Shown piece after piece: positions 1 to 5,785 of a stretch of DNA of 8,531 bases. A program made the translations under genes and the position numbers. Origin of the DNA: Candidatus Woesearchaeota archaeon (GTDB taxonomy: Archaea > Nanobdellota > Nanobdellia > Woesearchaeales > WJIZ01); the NCBI GenBank assembly GCA_018303575.1, contig JAGVXW010000008.1, positions 1 to 8,531 of the forward strand, written 5' to 3'. Within the stretch, counting starts at the first letter, position 1. Each line of letters begins with the position of its first letter. The notes beneath the pieces were generated by a model that saw nothing but the letters and a program-made list of their open reading frames with translations, had not been told where the DNA came from and did not search any database.

Positions 1-20
1 ATTTGGTCTGCCAGGCCAAA
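1..20 (-). terminator. possible hairpin just after dapL stop
   Basis: Immediately after the dapL TAA, bases 2-9 and 13-20 (TTTGGTCT / AGGCCAAA) can form a stem with a 3-nt loop. On the minus-strand transcript one pair becomes A-C, so the stem is imperfect there. The window edge hides whether a T-run follows. It may be a terminator or simply the start of the next intergenic region. Confidence 0.2.
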
Positions 21-1202
21 TTAGAACTCCATCTTCCTAATCCGATCCGCAGCCACTTTACATTCGGCTATCGTCGGCACCATCGCGAAGCGCACATAGC
101 CTTCGCCGGGATTCAAACCTCCGTCTTCCTGGCTGATCCAGCTTCCGGGGGTGACGACGCAGGCGATCTCGGGGTCGAGGAGCTTCTTCGCGAAGTCGAC
201 GCTTGTCATTCCTTGAGGAACGCGCTGCCAGATGTACATCGTGCCTTTGGGCGTGCAGTCTTCGAGCCCTGCCTCAACTAAAGCCTTACATAAGTGATCG
301 CGTTTTATCCGGTAATCGTTGCGCATCTCGGCGACGTGCTTCTCATCGGAATAGGCAGCTATAGCCGCGTCCTGCAAAAATGTCGAAGTTCCGGAATCGA
401 TGTTCGTCTTCACCTTCCTGAAGACAGAGATGATGCGCTCATCGCCGGCAGCCCAGCCGACGCGATACGTCGTCATATAGCTCCGTTTGGAAAGAGAATT
501 GAACGCGACGCAGCCTTCATGCCCAAACTCAAGGATGGAATGCGGCCTGTCCTTCTCATCGTAATAGAACTCACTATAAGCTTCGTCAGAAGCGACAATA
601 ATGCGGTTGTCCTGCCCGAAATCCACCACTTTCTTCAAGAATGATTTGTCGCACATCGCGCTCGTCGGGTTGTTCGGATAATTGATCCAAAGCACTTTCG
701 CCTTCTTGAGGATTTCCTTTGGGATGTTCTCCAATTGGGGTAAAAACGAATTTTCTTTCAGGAGCGGCAAATAATAAGACAGGCCCTCAGCGAACAAGGT
801 TCCGCGGCTCCAGGGCGGATAGCCGGGAGAGGGCACCAAAGCATAATCGCCCGGATTGATGAATCCTTCAGCGAAGTGGAAGATGCCTTCCTTGGAGCCG
901 ATGGAAGATGTCACTTCCGACTCAGGGTTGAGCTTGATGCTGAACCGCTTCCTGCACCAGTCAGAAATGGCTGAGCGGAATTCCGGCTCGCCGATGTAGG
1001 AAGGGTAGCCGGCTGTCCGTCTCTTGTCAATCGCCCTCTTCGTCTCGTTGCGGATCAGGCCCGGAGTCTGCTCTTTCGGGTCGCCGACTCCGAAATCAAG
1101 AGGGACAATGCCCTGCCTCTTGAGCTTCTCGACCTCTTTGTCTACTTCGGCAAAGGCATAGCCGCCGATCGACTGCACTCTTTTAGACGCAATAATCTCC
1201 AT
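21..1202 (-). CDS. dapL: LL-diaminopimelate aminotransferase (DapL-like, class I/II PLP aminotransferase)
   Basis: A 393-residue fold-type I PLP aminotransferase. Visible features are GSKEGIFHF (about 102-110), a proline-rich NPGDYALVPSPGYP strand-turn (117-129), NYPNNPT (174-180), SDEAY with D206 for the pyridine nitrogen and Y209, SLSKRS with K239 as the Schiff-base lysine, R247, and a C-terminal YVRFAM with R371 as the probable substrate-carboxylate arginine. In the DapL route the enzyme converts tetrahydrodipicolinate directly to LL-diaminopimelate in the cytosol, using glutamate as amino donor. Proximity to dapA, dapB and lysA supports this. Length and GSKEG fit DapL. The SLSKRS stretch also recalls DapC (succinyl-DAP aminotransferase), so DapC or an AlaC/AspC-like enzyme remains possible. 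The ATG at 1202 is chosen over upstream in-frame ATGs because GAGG (1209-1212) lies 6 nt before it and the longer form would run into the preceding gene. A gene-specific TATA box precedes it. Confidence 0.72.
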   Translation of the reverse strand: MEIIASKRVQSIGGYAFAEVDKEVEKLKRQGIVPLDFGVGDPKEQTPGLIRNETKRAIDKRRTAGYPSYIGEPEFRSAISDWCRKRFSIKLNPESEVTSSIGSKEGIFHFAEGFINPGDYALVPSPGYPPWSRGTLFAEGLSYYLPLLKENSFLPQLENIPKEILKKAKVLWINYPNNPTSAMCDKSFLKKVVDFGQDNRIIVASDEAYSEFYYDEKDRPHSILEFGHEGCVAFNSLSKRSYMTTYRVGWAAGDERIISVFRKVKTNIDSGTSTFLQDAAIAAYSDEKHVAEMRNDYRIKRDHLCKALVEAGLEDCTPKGTMYIWQRVPQGMTSVDFAKKLLDPEIACVVTPGSWISQEDGGLNPGEGYVRFAMVPTIAECKVAADRIRKMEF

Positions 1203-1237
1203 GGAAAGCCTCGTTTTTGCTTGTGAATCTCTATGCG

Positions 1238-1248
1238 CTATTAAATCG
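1238..1248 (-). promoter_or_regulatory. TATA box for dapL
   Basis: On the minus strand the sequence CGATTTAATAG lies in the 46-nt gap between the helical-partner gene and dapL. Its centre is about 26 bp before position 1216. A start there would give a leader of about 14 nt that contains the GAGG SD (1209-1212) before the ATG at 1202. This spacing suggests dapL can be transcribed independently of the upstream module. The motif is short and AT-rich, so the call is moderate. Confidence 0.45.
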
Positions 1249-1875
1249 TTATGGTTTCTCGCTATACTTCTTGATGGAATTGATGATCTGGGCATATTCC
1301 TGCAAGCTCTTATTGGAAATGGCTTCGCCAATGGGCTTGATCGACCGGTAATAATACTTCAGCTCGGTATTGGTGAGCTTTTCATGCCTAAATATCTTCT
1401 CCATGATCCGTCTCTTGGCGGGCGAAAAGAGCTCTGAAAGCGCCTGATTGAGGGTCAATCGCGCCCTCTGGCCAATCTGCTCTTCCTTCTCGCTCGCCTC
1501 CCGCTGTCTCTGCCTCTCAAGGGATTCCCGGAACGCGTCCAAGTAATACTGCAGCTCGGCCTTAGGAATCGCGGCCTTGAGCTTGTTTTCCTTGATCATC
1601 TCAAGCAAGTGCCCCTGTTCCAACCCCTCTTTCCTGAATATCTGCTCCGAGATGAGGATGATCTTATCCAGTTGTTTTTTCAAGTCCGGGCTTAATTTCC
1701 CCCTCAGTCTCCCGTACTCAAACGGCTCTCTAAGTAAAAGTGGAATCGCGAGCTTCAGGCGCTCATTCTTCTCTTTCAGGAGCTCTAAAATGATTTCTTC
1801 AGCAGAGCGAGCGCTAGGGAAATCGAGGTCGAACCCTCTTTGTTCCAGTTCCCTAAACAGTTCCGCGGTGGTCAT
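1249..1875 (-). CDS. helical partner protein of the nucleotidyltransferase module, function unknown
   Basis: A 208-residue charged, almost entirely helical protein with no signal peptide or membrane segment. I do not recognise a named family. Residues 118-135, rich in E, R, K and Q, look coiled-coil-like. The C-terminal part (about 150-200) carries SPAKRRIMEKIFRHEKLTN followed by ELKYYYRSIKP, a pattern I loosely associate with helical or helix-turn-helix tails of nucleotidyltransferase partners. Its ATG overlaps the TGA of the upstream nucleotidyltransferase (ATGA, 1872-1875), so the two are translationally coupled and their products probably act together. By analogy with AbiE-type and MNT-type two-gene modules it may be a toxin or antitoxin partner or a substrate adaptor. 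This is inference; no catalytic motif is visible. Confidence 0.7.
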   Translation of the reverse strand: MTTAELFRELEQRGFDLDFPSARSAEEIILELLKEKNERLKLAIPLLLREPFEYGRLRGKLSPDLKKQLDKIILISEQIFRKEGLEQGHLLEMIKENKLKAAIPKAELQYYLDAFRESLERQRQREASEKEEQIGQRARLTLNQALSELFSPAKRRIMEKIFRHEKLTNTELKYYYRSIKPIGEAISNKSLQEYAQIINSIKKYSEKP

Positions 1876-2462
1876 TTGAGCGCCTGCTCCAGCATCTTGA
1901 ACCTATACGCGTAATCGGCAAGGATGGCTGTCTCCGCTATCCCCTCATAACGCTTCTTCAATTCGCTCACGTCAATGTTCTGATGTCTGATAATCGCCAC
2001 ACAGTCTTCAATGTCCCTGGGCTCATTGCGGGCGATTTTGGTGATCAGGATATCTTGCCAGTTGAGGATGTACAATCTGAGCTTTCCAAGATCCCGCACG
2101 TGCTCAGACTTCTGTTTCCAATCCGTAGGAAAAGGGATGCCCATCACAAAGCCCCTGTAAAAGAGGTCAATCCGGATGTTGCCCAGCATCCAGATGTTGC
2201 ATGCTGTAGACTTCTGCTTTTCTTTCAAGCCGGCTAGGGTGAAGAGCTTGCGTATCCTCTCTTGCGGAAGCGGTGTCATGAAGTCGATGTCCTTCGTGGC
2301 CGCCTTGATGCCTTTGAGCACCATGGCAGTGCCGCCCATGGCAAAAAGCTCCATCGGCTCATTCAAGTCAGCGAGGAGCTGCAAAAACGCTTCCAGCTCC
2401 TTCACTCCGGTCTGTTGCGGGTTCTTATACGGGTCTTCATACATTTTTGTATACCTTTTCAT
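1872..2462 (-). CDS. DUF6036/AbiEii-like nucleotidyltransferase
   Basis: A 196-residue protein with the DNA-polymerase-beta-type nucleotidyltransferase signature: MGGTAMVLKG (42-51), then TKDIDF with the metal-binding pair D58 and D60, and a probable third acidic residue D99 in RIDLF. Further on, DILITKIARNEPRDIEDC (137-154) matches the conserved lysine/RD-x-x-D region of AbiEii-like and DUF6036 proteins. The family transfers nucleotides to RNA or protein targets, and many members are toxins in two-gene systems. It is the first gene of a coupled pair with the helical protein downstream. The start is uncertain. A TATA box at 2482-2489 predicts transcription from about 2459, making the ATG at 2462 leaderless or excluded. 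The second ATG at 2444 (190 residues) has GAAAAGG (2454-2460) 9 nt upstream and would sit in a short leader. Both options keep all motifs. Confidence 0.8.
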   Translation of the reverse strand: MKRYTKMYEDPYKNPQQTGVKELEAFLQLLADLNEPMELFAMGGTAMVLKGIKAATKDIDFMTPLPQERIRKLFTLAGLKEKQKSTACNIWMLGNIRIDLFYRGFVMGIPFPTDWKQKSEHVRDLGKLRLYILNWQDILITKIARNEPRDIEDCVAIIRHQNIDVSELKKRYEGIAETAILADYAYRFKMLEQALK

Positions 2463-2481
2463 ACAGATTAGTATGAATATC

Positions 2482-2489
2482 TATATAAA
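2482..2489 (-). promoter_or_regulatory. TATA box for the nucleotidyltransferase module
   Basis: Minus-strand TTTATATA in an AT-rich 181-bp intergenic region, preceded by a purine-rich AGAAAGA stretch that could serve as a BRE. A start site about 26 bp downstream would fall near 2459, at the start of the nucleotidyltransferase gene. This separates the module transcriptionally from lysA. Confidence 0.6.
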
Positions 2490-2570
2490 TCTTTCTCTGC
2501 CCGCCATAGAGTTAATTTTTTTCTATATTGAAAATATTTATAGGATTACCAAGAATAAGGAAAGGACTAC

Positions 2571-2578
2571 CAAAAAAG
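2571..2578 (-). terminator. possible oligo-T terminator after lysA
   Basis: Read on the minus strand, about 65 nt after the lysA stop, there is CTTTTTTG with six consecutive T residues and no strong hairpin. Archaeal RNA polymerase commonly terminates at T-runs. A second T-rich stretch lies at 2517-2523. Either could end the dapB-dapA-lysA transcript. Confidence 0.3.
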
Positions 2579-2588
2579 AGGTATGGGA

Positions 2589-2660
2589 ATGAAAACCGTC
2601 ACTACCTTAATGTTGGGGTCAAGGCCTAAACTTTCCAAGCGCTTCAAAAATCCAGCGTAG
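2589..2660 (+). CDS. candidate 23-residue small ORF, speculative
   Basis: A short plus-strand reading frame starts MKTVTTLMLG and ends with TAG at 2658-2660. GAGGT (2578-2582) sits 6 nt before the ATG at 2589, and a TATA-like ATATTTATA (2533-2541) is about 26 bp before a possible start near 2564. The last 17 nt are antisense to the 3' end of lysA. The product is basic and not recognised. The regulatory spacing is what makes it noticeable, but a frame of this length is expected by chance. Confidence 0.15.
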   Translation: MKTVTTLMLGSRPKLSKRFKNPA

Positions 2661-3861
2661 CGAAATAGTCCTCAACAGTCTCAGCGCGGCGAATCTTCGT
2701 AAATGTGCCATCTGGCCGCATCAAATACTCAGCGCTCCGTAGTTTTCCATTGTAATTGAATCCCATCGCGTGGCCGTGCGCCCCCGTGGAATGAAGGACG
2801 AGAATATCGCCAAGAGCAATCGCTGGCAACGCTCTCTGAATCGCGAACTTGTCGTTGTTCTCGCACAAGCTTCCGACAACATCCGCCGTGATTGAAAGTT
2901 TTTCGTTTTCTTTTCCAAGAACAGTGATATGATGGTAGGCGCCGTACATCGCGGGCCGCATCAGGTTGGCTATGGTCGCGTCCACGCCGATGATCTTGCG
3001 GTATTTTTCCTCGACATGGAGGACTTTGGTTACCAGATATCCATGCGGGCCTGTCACGAGCCGCCCGCATTCCAAGTATATTCTTGGCTTGAGATTATTC
3101 TTCAGGAGGATGGACTCATAGGCCTTGTGAATCTCGCTCGCGACCCTTTCCATATCAATCGCTTTCTGCTCCGGCTTGTACGGGATGCCGAAGCCGCCGC
3201 CAAGATTGATGAATTCGAGCGTGACGCCGACTTTCTTGTGCACATCGAGCGCCAATTGGAAGAGCATCCTGCCGGTTTCGATCAGGTATTCTTCGTTCAG
3301 CTCGTTCGATACAACCATTGTATGCAAGCCAAATCGCTTCACGCCTTCCTTTTTCAGTTTCGCGTACGCGTCGAAGACCTGCTCGTGCGTCATCCCGAAT
3401 TTCGCTTCCGCAGGATTTCCGATGATCACGTTTCCGCCTCTTCGCGGTCCGGGATTGTACCTGCAGCTCACAAGCCCAGGAAGGCCGCAGGCCTTCTTCA
3501 CGAAGTCAATATGCGTGATATCGTCGAGGTTGATGACGGCACCGAGCTCTTTAGCCTTCACGAATTCCTCGGCTTTTGTGTGATTGCTCGTGAACATGAT
3601 TTCTTCGCCTGAAAGCCCAATTTTTTCTGCGAGCATCAATTCAGGAAGGGAGCTGCAGTCAGTGCCGAAGCCTTCGCTCTTGAGGACTTTCAGGATAAAG
3701 GGATTCGGCAGTGCCTTGACAGCGAAATACTCCTTGAAACCGGGGAAGATGGAGAACGCCTTTTTCAATTGTTTCGCGGTTTCCCGTATCCCCTTCTCAT
3801 CATAAATGTAGACTGGAGTAGGAAGCGATCCTATCTGCTTCTTCGTGAAGGGAAGCTTCAT
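2644..3861 (-). CDS. lysA: diaminopimelate decarboxylase
   Basis: A 405-residue fold-type III PLP decarboxylase (alanine-racemase-like barrel then beta domain), catalysing the last lysine step, meso-DAP to lysine plus CO2. FAVKALPNP (46-54) carries the PLP lysine K49 and fits the family signature. LGGGFG (220-225) is the phosphate-binding glycine loop. ECGR (264-267) and GSLCENND (330-337) match the EPGR and CExxD elements, and NYN (369-371) follows near the end. Departures from the usual enzyme are visible: HxHxGS is H180-T-M-V-V-S, EPGR is ECGR, and GAY is GAH (360-362). It may therefore be a divergent subfamily. The ATG at 3861 is chosen because it forms an ATGA overlap with the dapA stop and leads into MKLPFTKKQIG. 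The longer in-frame start at 3951 would overlap dapA by about 90 nt. It is the last gene of the dapB-dapA-lysA operon. Confidence 0.88.
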   Translation of the reverse strand: MKLPFTKKQIGSLPTPVYIYDEKGIRETAKQLKKAFSIFPGFKEYFAVKALPNPFILKVLKSEGFGTDCSSLPELMLAEKIGLSGEEIMFTSNHTKAEEFVKAKELGAVINLDDITHIDFVKKACGLPGLVSCRYNPGPRRGGNVIIGNPAEAKFGMTHEQVFDAYAKLKKEGVKRFGLHTMVVSNELNEEYLIETGRMLFQLALDVHKKVGVTLEFINLGGGFGIPYKPEQKAIDMERVASEIHKAYESILLKNNLKPRIYLECGRLVTGPHGYLVTKVLHVEEKYRKIIGVDATIANLMRPAMYGAYHHITVLGKENEKLSITADVVGSLCENNDKFAIQRALPAIALGDILVLHSTGAHGHAMGFNYNGKLRSAEYLMRPDGTFTKIRRAETVEDYFATLDF

Positions 3862-4745
3862 ACGAGTCCCATGCCCTTCAGGATGCCCTGCCACTTCTGC
3901 CTGTTCTCCGGCCGCATCTCGCACATCGGCAATCTGTAGACTTCCTCGCATTTTCCTTGCATTGCCAGCGCAGCCTTTATCGGCAAGGGATTCGTTTCCA
4001 TGAACTCGCCATCAAAGAAGGGCTTCAGCTCTGTATTCAATTTCTCAGCTCGTGAAAAATCCTTGCTTAAAGCAGCGTTTACAAGTTCGACCATCTTTCC
4101 CGGAATCGCGTTTGAAGCGACCGAGACAACGCCGTCGCCGCCCGCCTTCATCAAATCCAAGGTGATGCCGTCATCGCCGCTCAAAACAGAGAATTCACTC
4201 GGCCTTTGCGCAATCACGTCTTTCATCTGGTTCAAATCTCCGGACGCTTCCTTGACCGCGAGGACATTCCTGCAGTCCTTCACTAGGCGCATGAGCGTTT
4301 TTGTCTCGACGTTCACTGCCGTCCTGCCCTTGATGTTGTATACAACAACAGGAATCTTTATTGCGTCGGCGACGGCCTTGAAGTGCCTATACAATCCTTC
4401 CTGCGTCGGCTTGTTGTAATAGGGGTTGACAATCAAGACTCCGTCTGCTCCGAGATGCTCCGCCTTCTGGCTCATCTTCACGCTTTTCGCGGTGGAATTC
4501 GAGCCCGTGCCGGCGATCACCTTGCATCTCCCGTTCACCCACTGCACAACCCTCTTGATCACTTCGACCTGCTCTTCCTCGGTCAGGGTCGGCGATTCCC
4601 CAGTCGTGCCGCACGGAACAATGCCTGCAACCTTGTTTTCGATCTGGAACTCAACGAGCTTCTTCAGCGCGTCCCAATCGACGCTCTCGTCCTTCTTGAA
4701 CGGCGTGACAATCGCGGTGTACACCCCTTGCATTTTCATGTTCAT
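3858..4745 (-). CDS. dapA: 4-hydroxy-tetrahydrodipicolinate synthase
   Basis: A 295-residue TIM-barrel class I aldolase condensing pyruvate with aspartate semialdehyde, the committed lysine step. Key residues are all found: T47-T48 in GTTGES, Y110 in NPYYNKP, Y136 in VVYNIKGRT, R141 and the Schiff-base lysine K165 in AVKEASGD, equivalent to E. coli T44/T45, Y107, Y133, R138 and K161. GDDG (190-193) also fits. The conserved proline of the YNxPxR signature is lysine here (K139). It is the middle gene of the operon, overlapping both neighbours by ATGA. Three in-frame ATGs occur at 4745, 4739 and 4733. The first gives the overlap used at the other junctions, while the second has GGGGG 7 nt upstream and a length (293) closer to the family norm. 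Lysine feedback cannot be judged by eye. Confidence 0.93.
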   Translation of the reverse strand: MNMKMQGVYTAIVTPFKKDESVDWDALKKLVEFQIENKVAGIVPCGTTGESPTLTEEEQVEVIKRVVQWVNGRCKVIAGTGSNSTAKSVKMSQKAEHLGADGVLIVNPYYNKPTQEGLYRHFKAVADAIKIPVVVYNIKGRTAVNVETKTLMRLVKDCRNVLAVKEASGDLNQMKDVIAQRPSEFSVLSGDDGITLDLMKAGGDGVVSVASNAIPGKMVELVNAALSKDFSRAEKLNTELKPFFDGEFMETNPLPIKAALAMQGKCEEVYRLPMCEMRPENRQKWQGILKGMGLV

Positions 4746-5491
4746 TCCCCCAGCAACCCTTTCATGAAATCATCCAGCTCGAAATACCCTTTTTTCTTGC
4801 CCAGCCAGAGCGCCGCTAAAACTGCGCCCTCAGCATACCCTTGCCTGTTCCTCGCCGCGTGCTTTAAAGTCAGGCAATCCGCGGCGCTGTCAAAGCCGAT
4901 CGTGTGCTCGAAGTTCACCGGCCCGCCCCTGACAGAGGCGAAATGGAACTCGTCCTTCGCGATCTTCCTATTGAGCATCTCGTAAACAGCCTTCTTCTTT
5001 CTCGAGATGTTTTTTATTAAAATATCCGATAGCGACTTGGCGGTTCCCGATGGAGAATCCGATTTAGTATGATGGTGGATCTCGAAGCCCCAGACATCGT
5101 ACTGCTCCGCCTTGTTGACGAGCTTCGCCGCGTTCTCGACAATCCTGAAGTAGATGTTCACCCCGACGCTGAAGTTCGAGCCCCAGAGGAAGCCAATGCC
5201 AGATTTCTGCACCATCTGTTTGACCTCGGGCAGCCTGTCGTACCATCCGGTTGTGCCGACAACTGCGTTTGTTTTGGTGTCGCAGTAAACGCGGATGTTT
5301 TCGAGGACAGCAGAGGGATGCGTAAAGTCAATCGCGACATCAACTCCCTTGAGCGCGTTGCTATCGACTTTCTTGTGCGTCGCTTCTTTCGCGACAGGGT
5401 CGATAATGGCGCTAATCGTGAGCCCCTTTTCCTGAGCGGCTTGCGCCACCATCTTGCCCATGCCCCCGTATCCAACGATTGCGATGTTCAT
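4742..5491 (-). CDS. dapB: 4-hydroxy-tetrahydrodipicolinate reductase
   Basis: A 249-residue NAD(P)H-dependent reductase forming tetrahydrodipicolinate. The N-terminal Rossmann fold starts MNIAIVGYGGMGK, a short GYGxMGK version of the usual GAxGRMG loop. It continues with DFTHPS (55-60), VGTTGW (78-83) and SNFSVGVN (105-112). The substrate-binding motif EIHHHTKSDSPSGTA (137-151) has the proton-donor candidates H139 and K143 (E. coli H159 and K163) and the SGT phosphate-like loop. Length is slightly below the 270-residue norm, as in other GYGxMGK forms. It is the first gene of the operon. Its TGA overlaps the dapA ATG. Only weak SD matches (GGAAG, GTGG) precede its ATG, in keeping with a short leader from the TATA box at 5523-5531. 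Confidence 0.93.
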   Translation of the reverse strand: MNIAIVGYGGMGKMVAQAAQEKGLTISAIIDPVAKEATHKKVDSNALKGVDVAIDFTHPSAVLENIRVYCDTKTNAVVGTTGWYDRLPEVKQMVQKSGIGFLWGSNFSVGVNIYFRIVENAAKLVNKAEQYDVWGFEIHHHTKSDSPSGTAKSLSDILIKNISRKKKAVYEMLNRKIAKDEFHFASVRGGPVNFEHTIGFDSAADCLTLKHAARNRQGYAEGAVLAALWLGKKKGYFELDDFMKGLLGE

Positions 5492-5522
5492 TGTTCCACT
5501 TCCGATTGTGCGCTTTTCTCTC

Positions 5523-5531
5523 TCTATTTAA
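5523..5531 (-). promoter_or_regulatory. proximal TATA box of dapB-dapA-lysA
   Basis: Minus-strand TTAAATAGA centred near 5527 would start transcription near 5501, giving a leader of roughly 10 nt before the dapB ATG at 5491. Directly upstream lie the paired 11-bp direct repeats. A second TATA-like box for this direction exists at 5680-5685. Confidence 0.5.
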
Positions 5532-5532
5532 C

Positions 5533-5564
5533 GTTTGCGTGCGGCGAGGGGTTGTTTGCGTGCG
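5533..5564. repeat. 11-bp direct repeat, possible operator of the dap operon
   Basis: GTTTGCGTGCG occurs at 5533-5543 and again at 5554-5564. The start-to-start distance is 21 bp, two DNA helical turns, so both copies face the same side. The first copy abuts the dapB TATA box. A bound protein there would be placed to block or aid TBP. The sequence shows no obvious palindrome. Confidence 0.5.
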
Positions 5565-5635
5565 CGCGAACCTACGAACGAAGTGAGTATGTCCCCGAGT
5601 AGGGCATTTTGCGAAGCAAAATGACCGTCGCACGC
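5558..5635. repeat. nested inverted-repeat element in the dap/ACT control region
   Basis: GCGTGCG (5558-5564) and CGCACGC (5629-5635) are inverted copies bounding about 78 bp. Inside is a perfect 8-bp inverted repeat, CATTTTGC-GAA-GCAAAATG (5605-5623), and the 13-mer CGAACGAAGTGAG (5575-5587), whose reverse complement is found downstream of glnA at 8439-8451. It resembles a dispersed intergenic palindromic repeat. If dapB is transcribed from the distal TATA box, the element lies in its mRNA leader. Confidence 0.45.
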
Positions 5636-5660
5636 TCTCTTTCAATCTTAACAAATCTAT

Positions 5661-5676
5661 AGGGAAGCTTTATATA
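5661..5676 (+). promoter_or_regulatory. BRE/TATA box of the ACT-domain gene
   Basis: AGGGAAGC (5661-5668) followed by TTTATATA (5669-5676) is the best archaeal promoter match in the window. It predicts a start near 5698-5701 and a leader of about 86 nt before the ATG at 5786. The box is part of an inverted repeat TTTATA-TAGGA-TATAAA (5669-5685), so a TATA box also reads out on the opposite strand toward dapB. Confidence 0.65.
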
Positions 5677-5679
5677 GGA

Positions 5680-5685
5680 TATAAA
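5680..5685 (-). promoter_or_regulatory. possible distal TATA box toward dapB
   Basis: Minus-strand TTTATATCC, formed by the right arm of the inverted repeat at 5669-5685. It predicts a start near 5656 and a dapB leader of about 165 nt containing the palindromic element 5558-5635. It could act as a second dap promoter, or the symmetry may be incidental. Confidence 0.3.
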
Positions 5686-5704
5686 CATTCTGTTGCGCTG
5701 ATAA

Positions 5705-5731
5705 CGAAAACCCCGACGGTAGGGGTTTTCG
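5705..5731 (+). promoter_or_regulatory. leader hairpin 1 of the ACT-domain gene
   Basis: A perfect 10-bp inverted repeat, CGAAAACCCC (5705-5714) and GGGGTTTTCG (5722-5731), closes a 7-nt loop GACGGTA. It starts within a few nt of the predicted transcript 5' end. Its right arm includes AGGGG (5721-5725), the only SD-like sequence before the gene. Confidence 0.6.
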
Positions 5732-5780
5732 GGATTGAAAAGTTCGCCCTTAGAGCGGACTTTCGATTCCGAATTTTTCA
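5728..5780 (+). promoter_or_regulatory. leader hairpin 2 with T-run, attenuator-like
   Basis: Bases 5728-5747 pair with 5755-5773 around the loop CCTTAGA. There are 19 pairs, one bulged A at 5738 and three G-U wobbles (5744/5758, 5736/5765, 5733/5768). ATTTTTC follows at once, six nt before the ATG at 5786. The G-U pairs hold only in plus-strand RNA, since on the other strand they become A-C mismatches, so the structure is likely to act in this transcript. Four bases (5728-5731) are shared with hairpin 1, so the full stems compete. I do not recognise a known riboswitch class. Confidence 0.5.
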
Positions 5781-5785
5781 ATAAC

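Noticed and set aside
1203..1331. N-terminal extension of the aminotransferase from the ATG at 1331
   Set aside because: It would overlap the upstream gene by about 80 nt, and its residues do not look like the family. The ATG at 1202 has a proper SD and TATA spacing.
2929..3612. Plus-strand open frame of 227 codons opposite lysA
   Set aside because: Antisense to lysA, whose motifs are unmistakable; composition looks like a reverse-frame shadow.
3862..3951. N-terminal extension of lysA from the ATG at 3951
   Set aside because: It lies wholly within dapA. The ATGA overlap at 3858-3861 matches the other operon junctions.
5412..5654. Minus-strand frame of 80 codons across the dapB start and control region
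   Set aside because: It reads through the repeat element and TATA box and overlaps dapB in another frame; no family resemblance.
5492..5660. Lysine riboswitch (L-box) upstream of dapB
   Set aside because: I looked for its conserved purine-rich core and five-helix layout on the minus strand and saw neither; only a simple palindrome and direct repeats are present. A covariance-model search would settle it.
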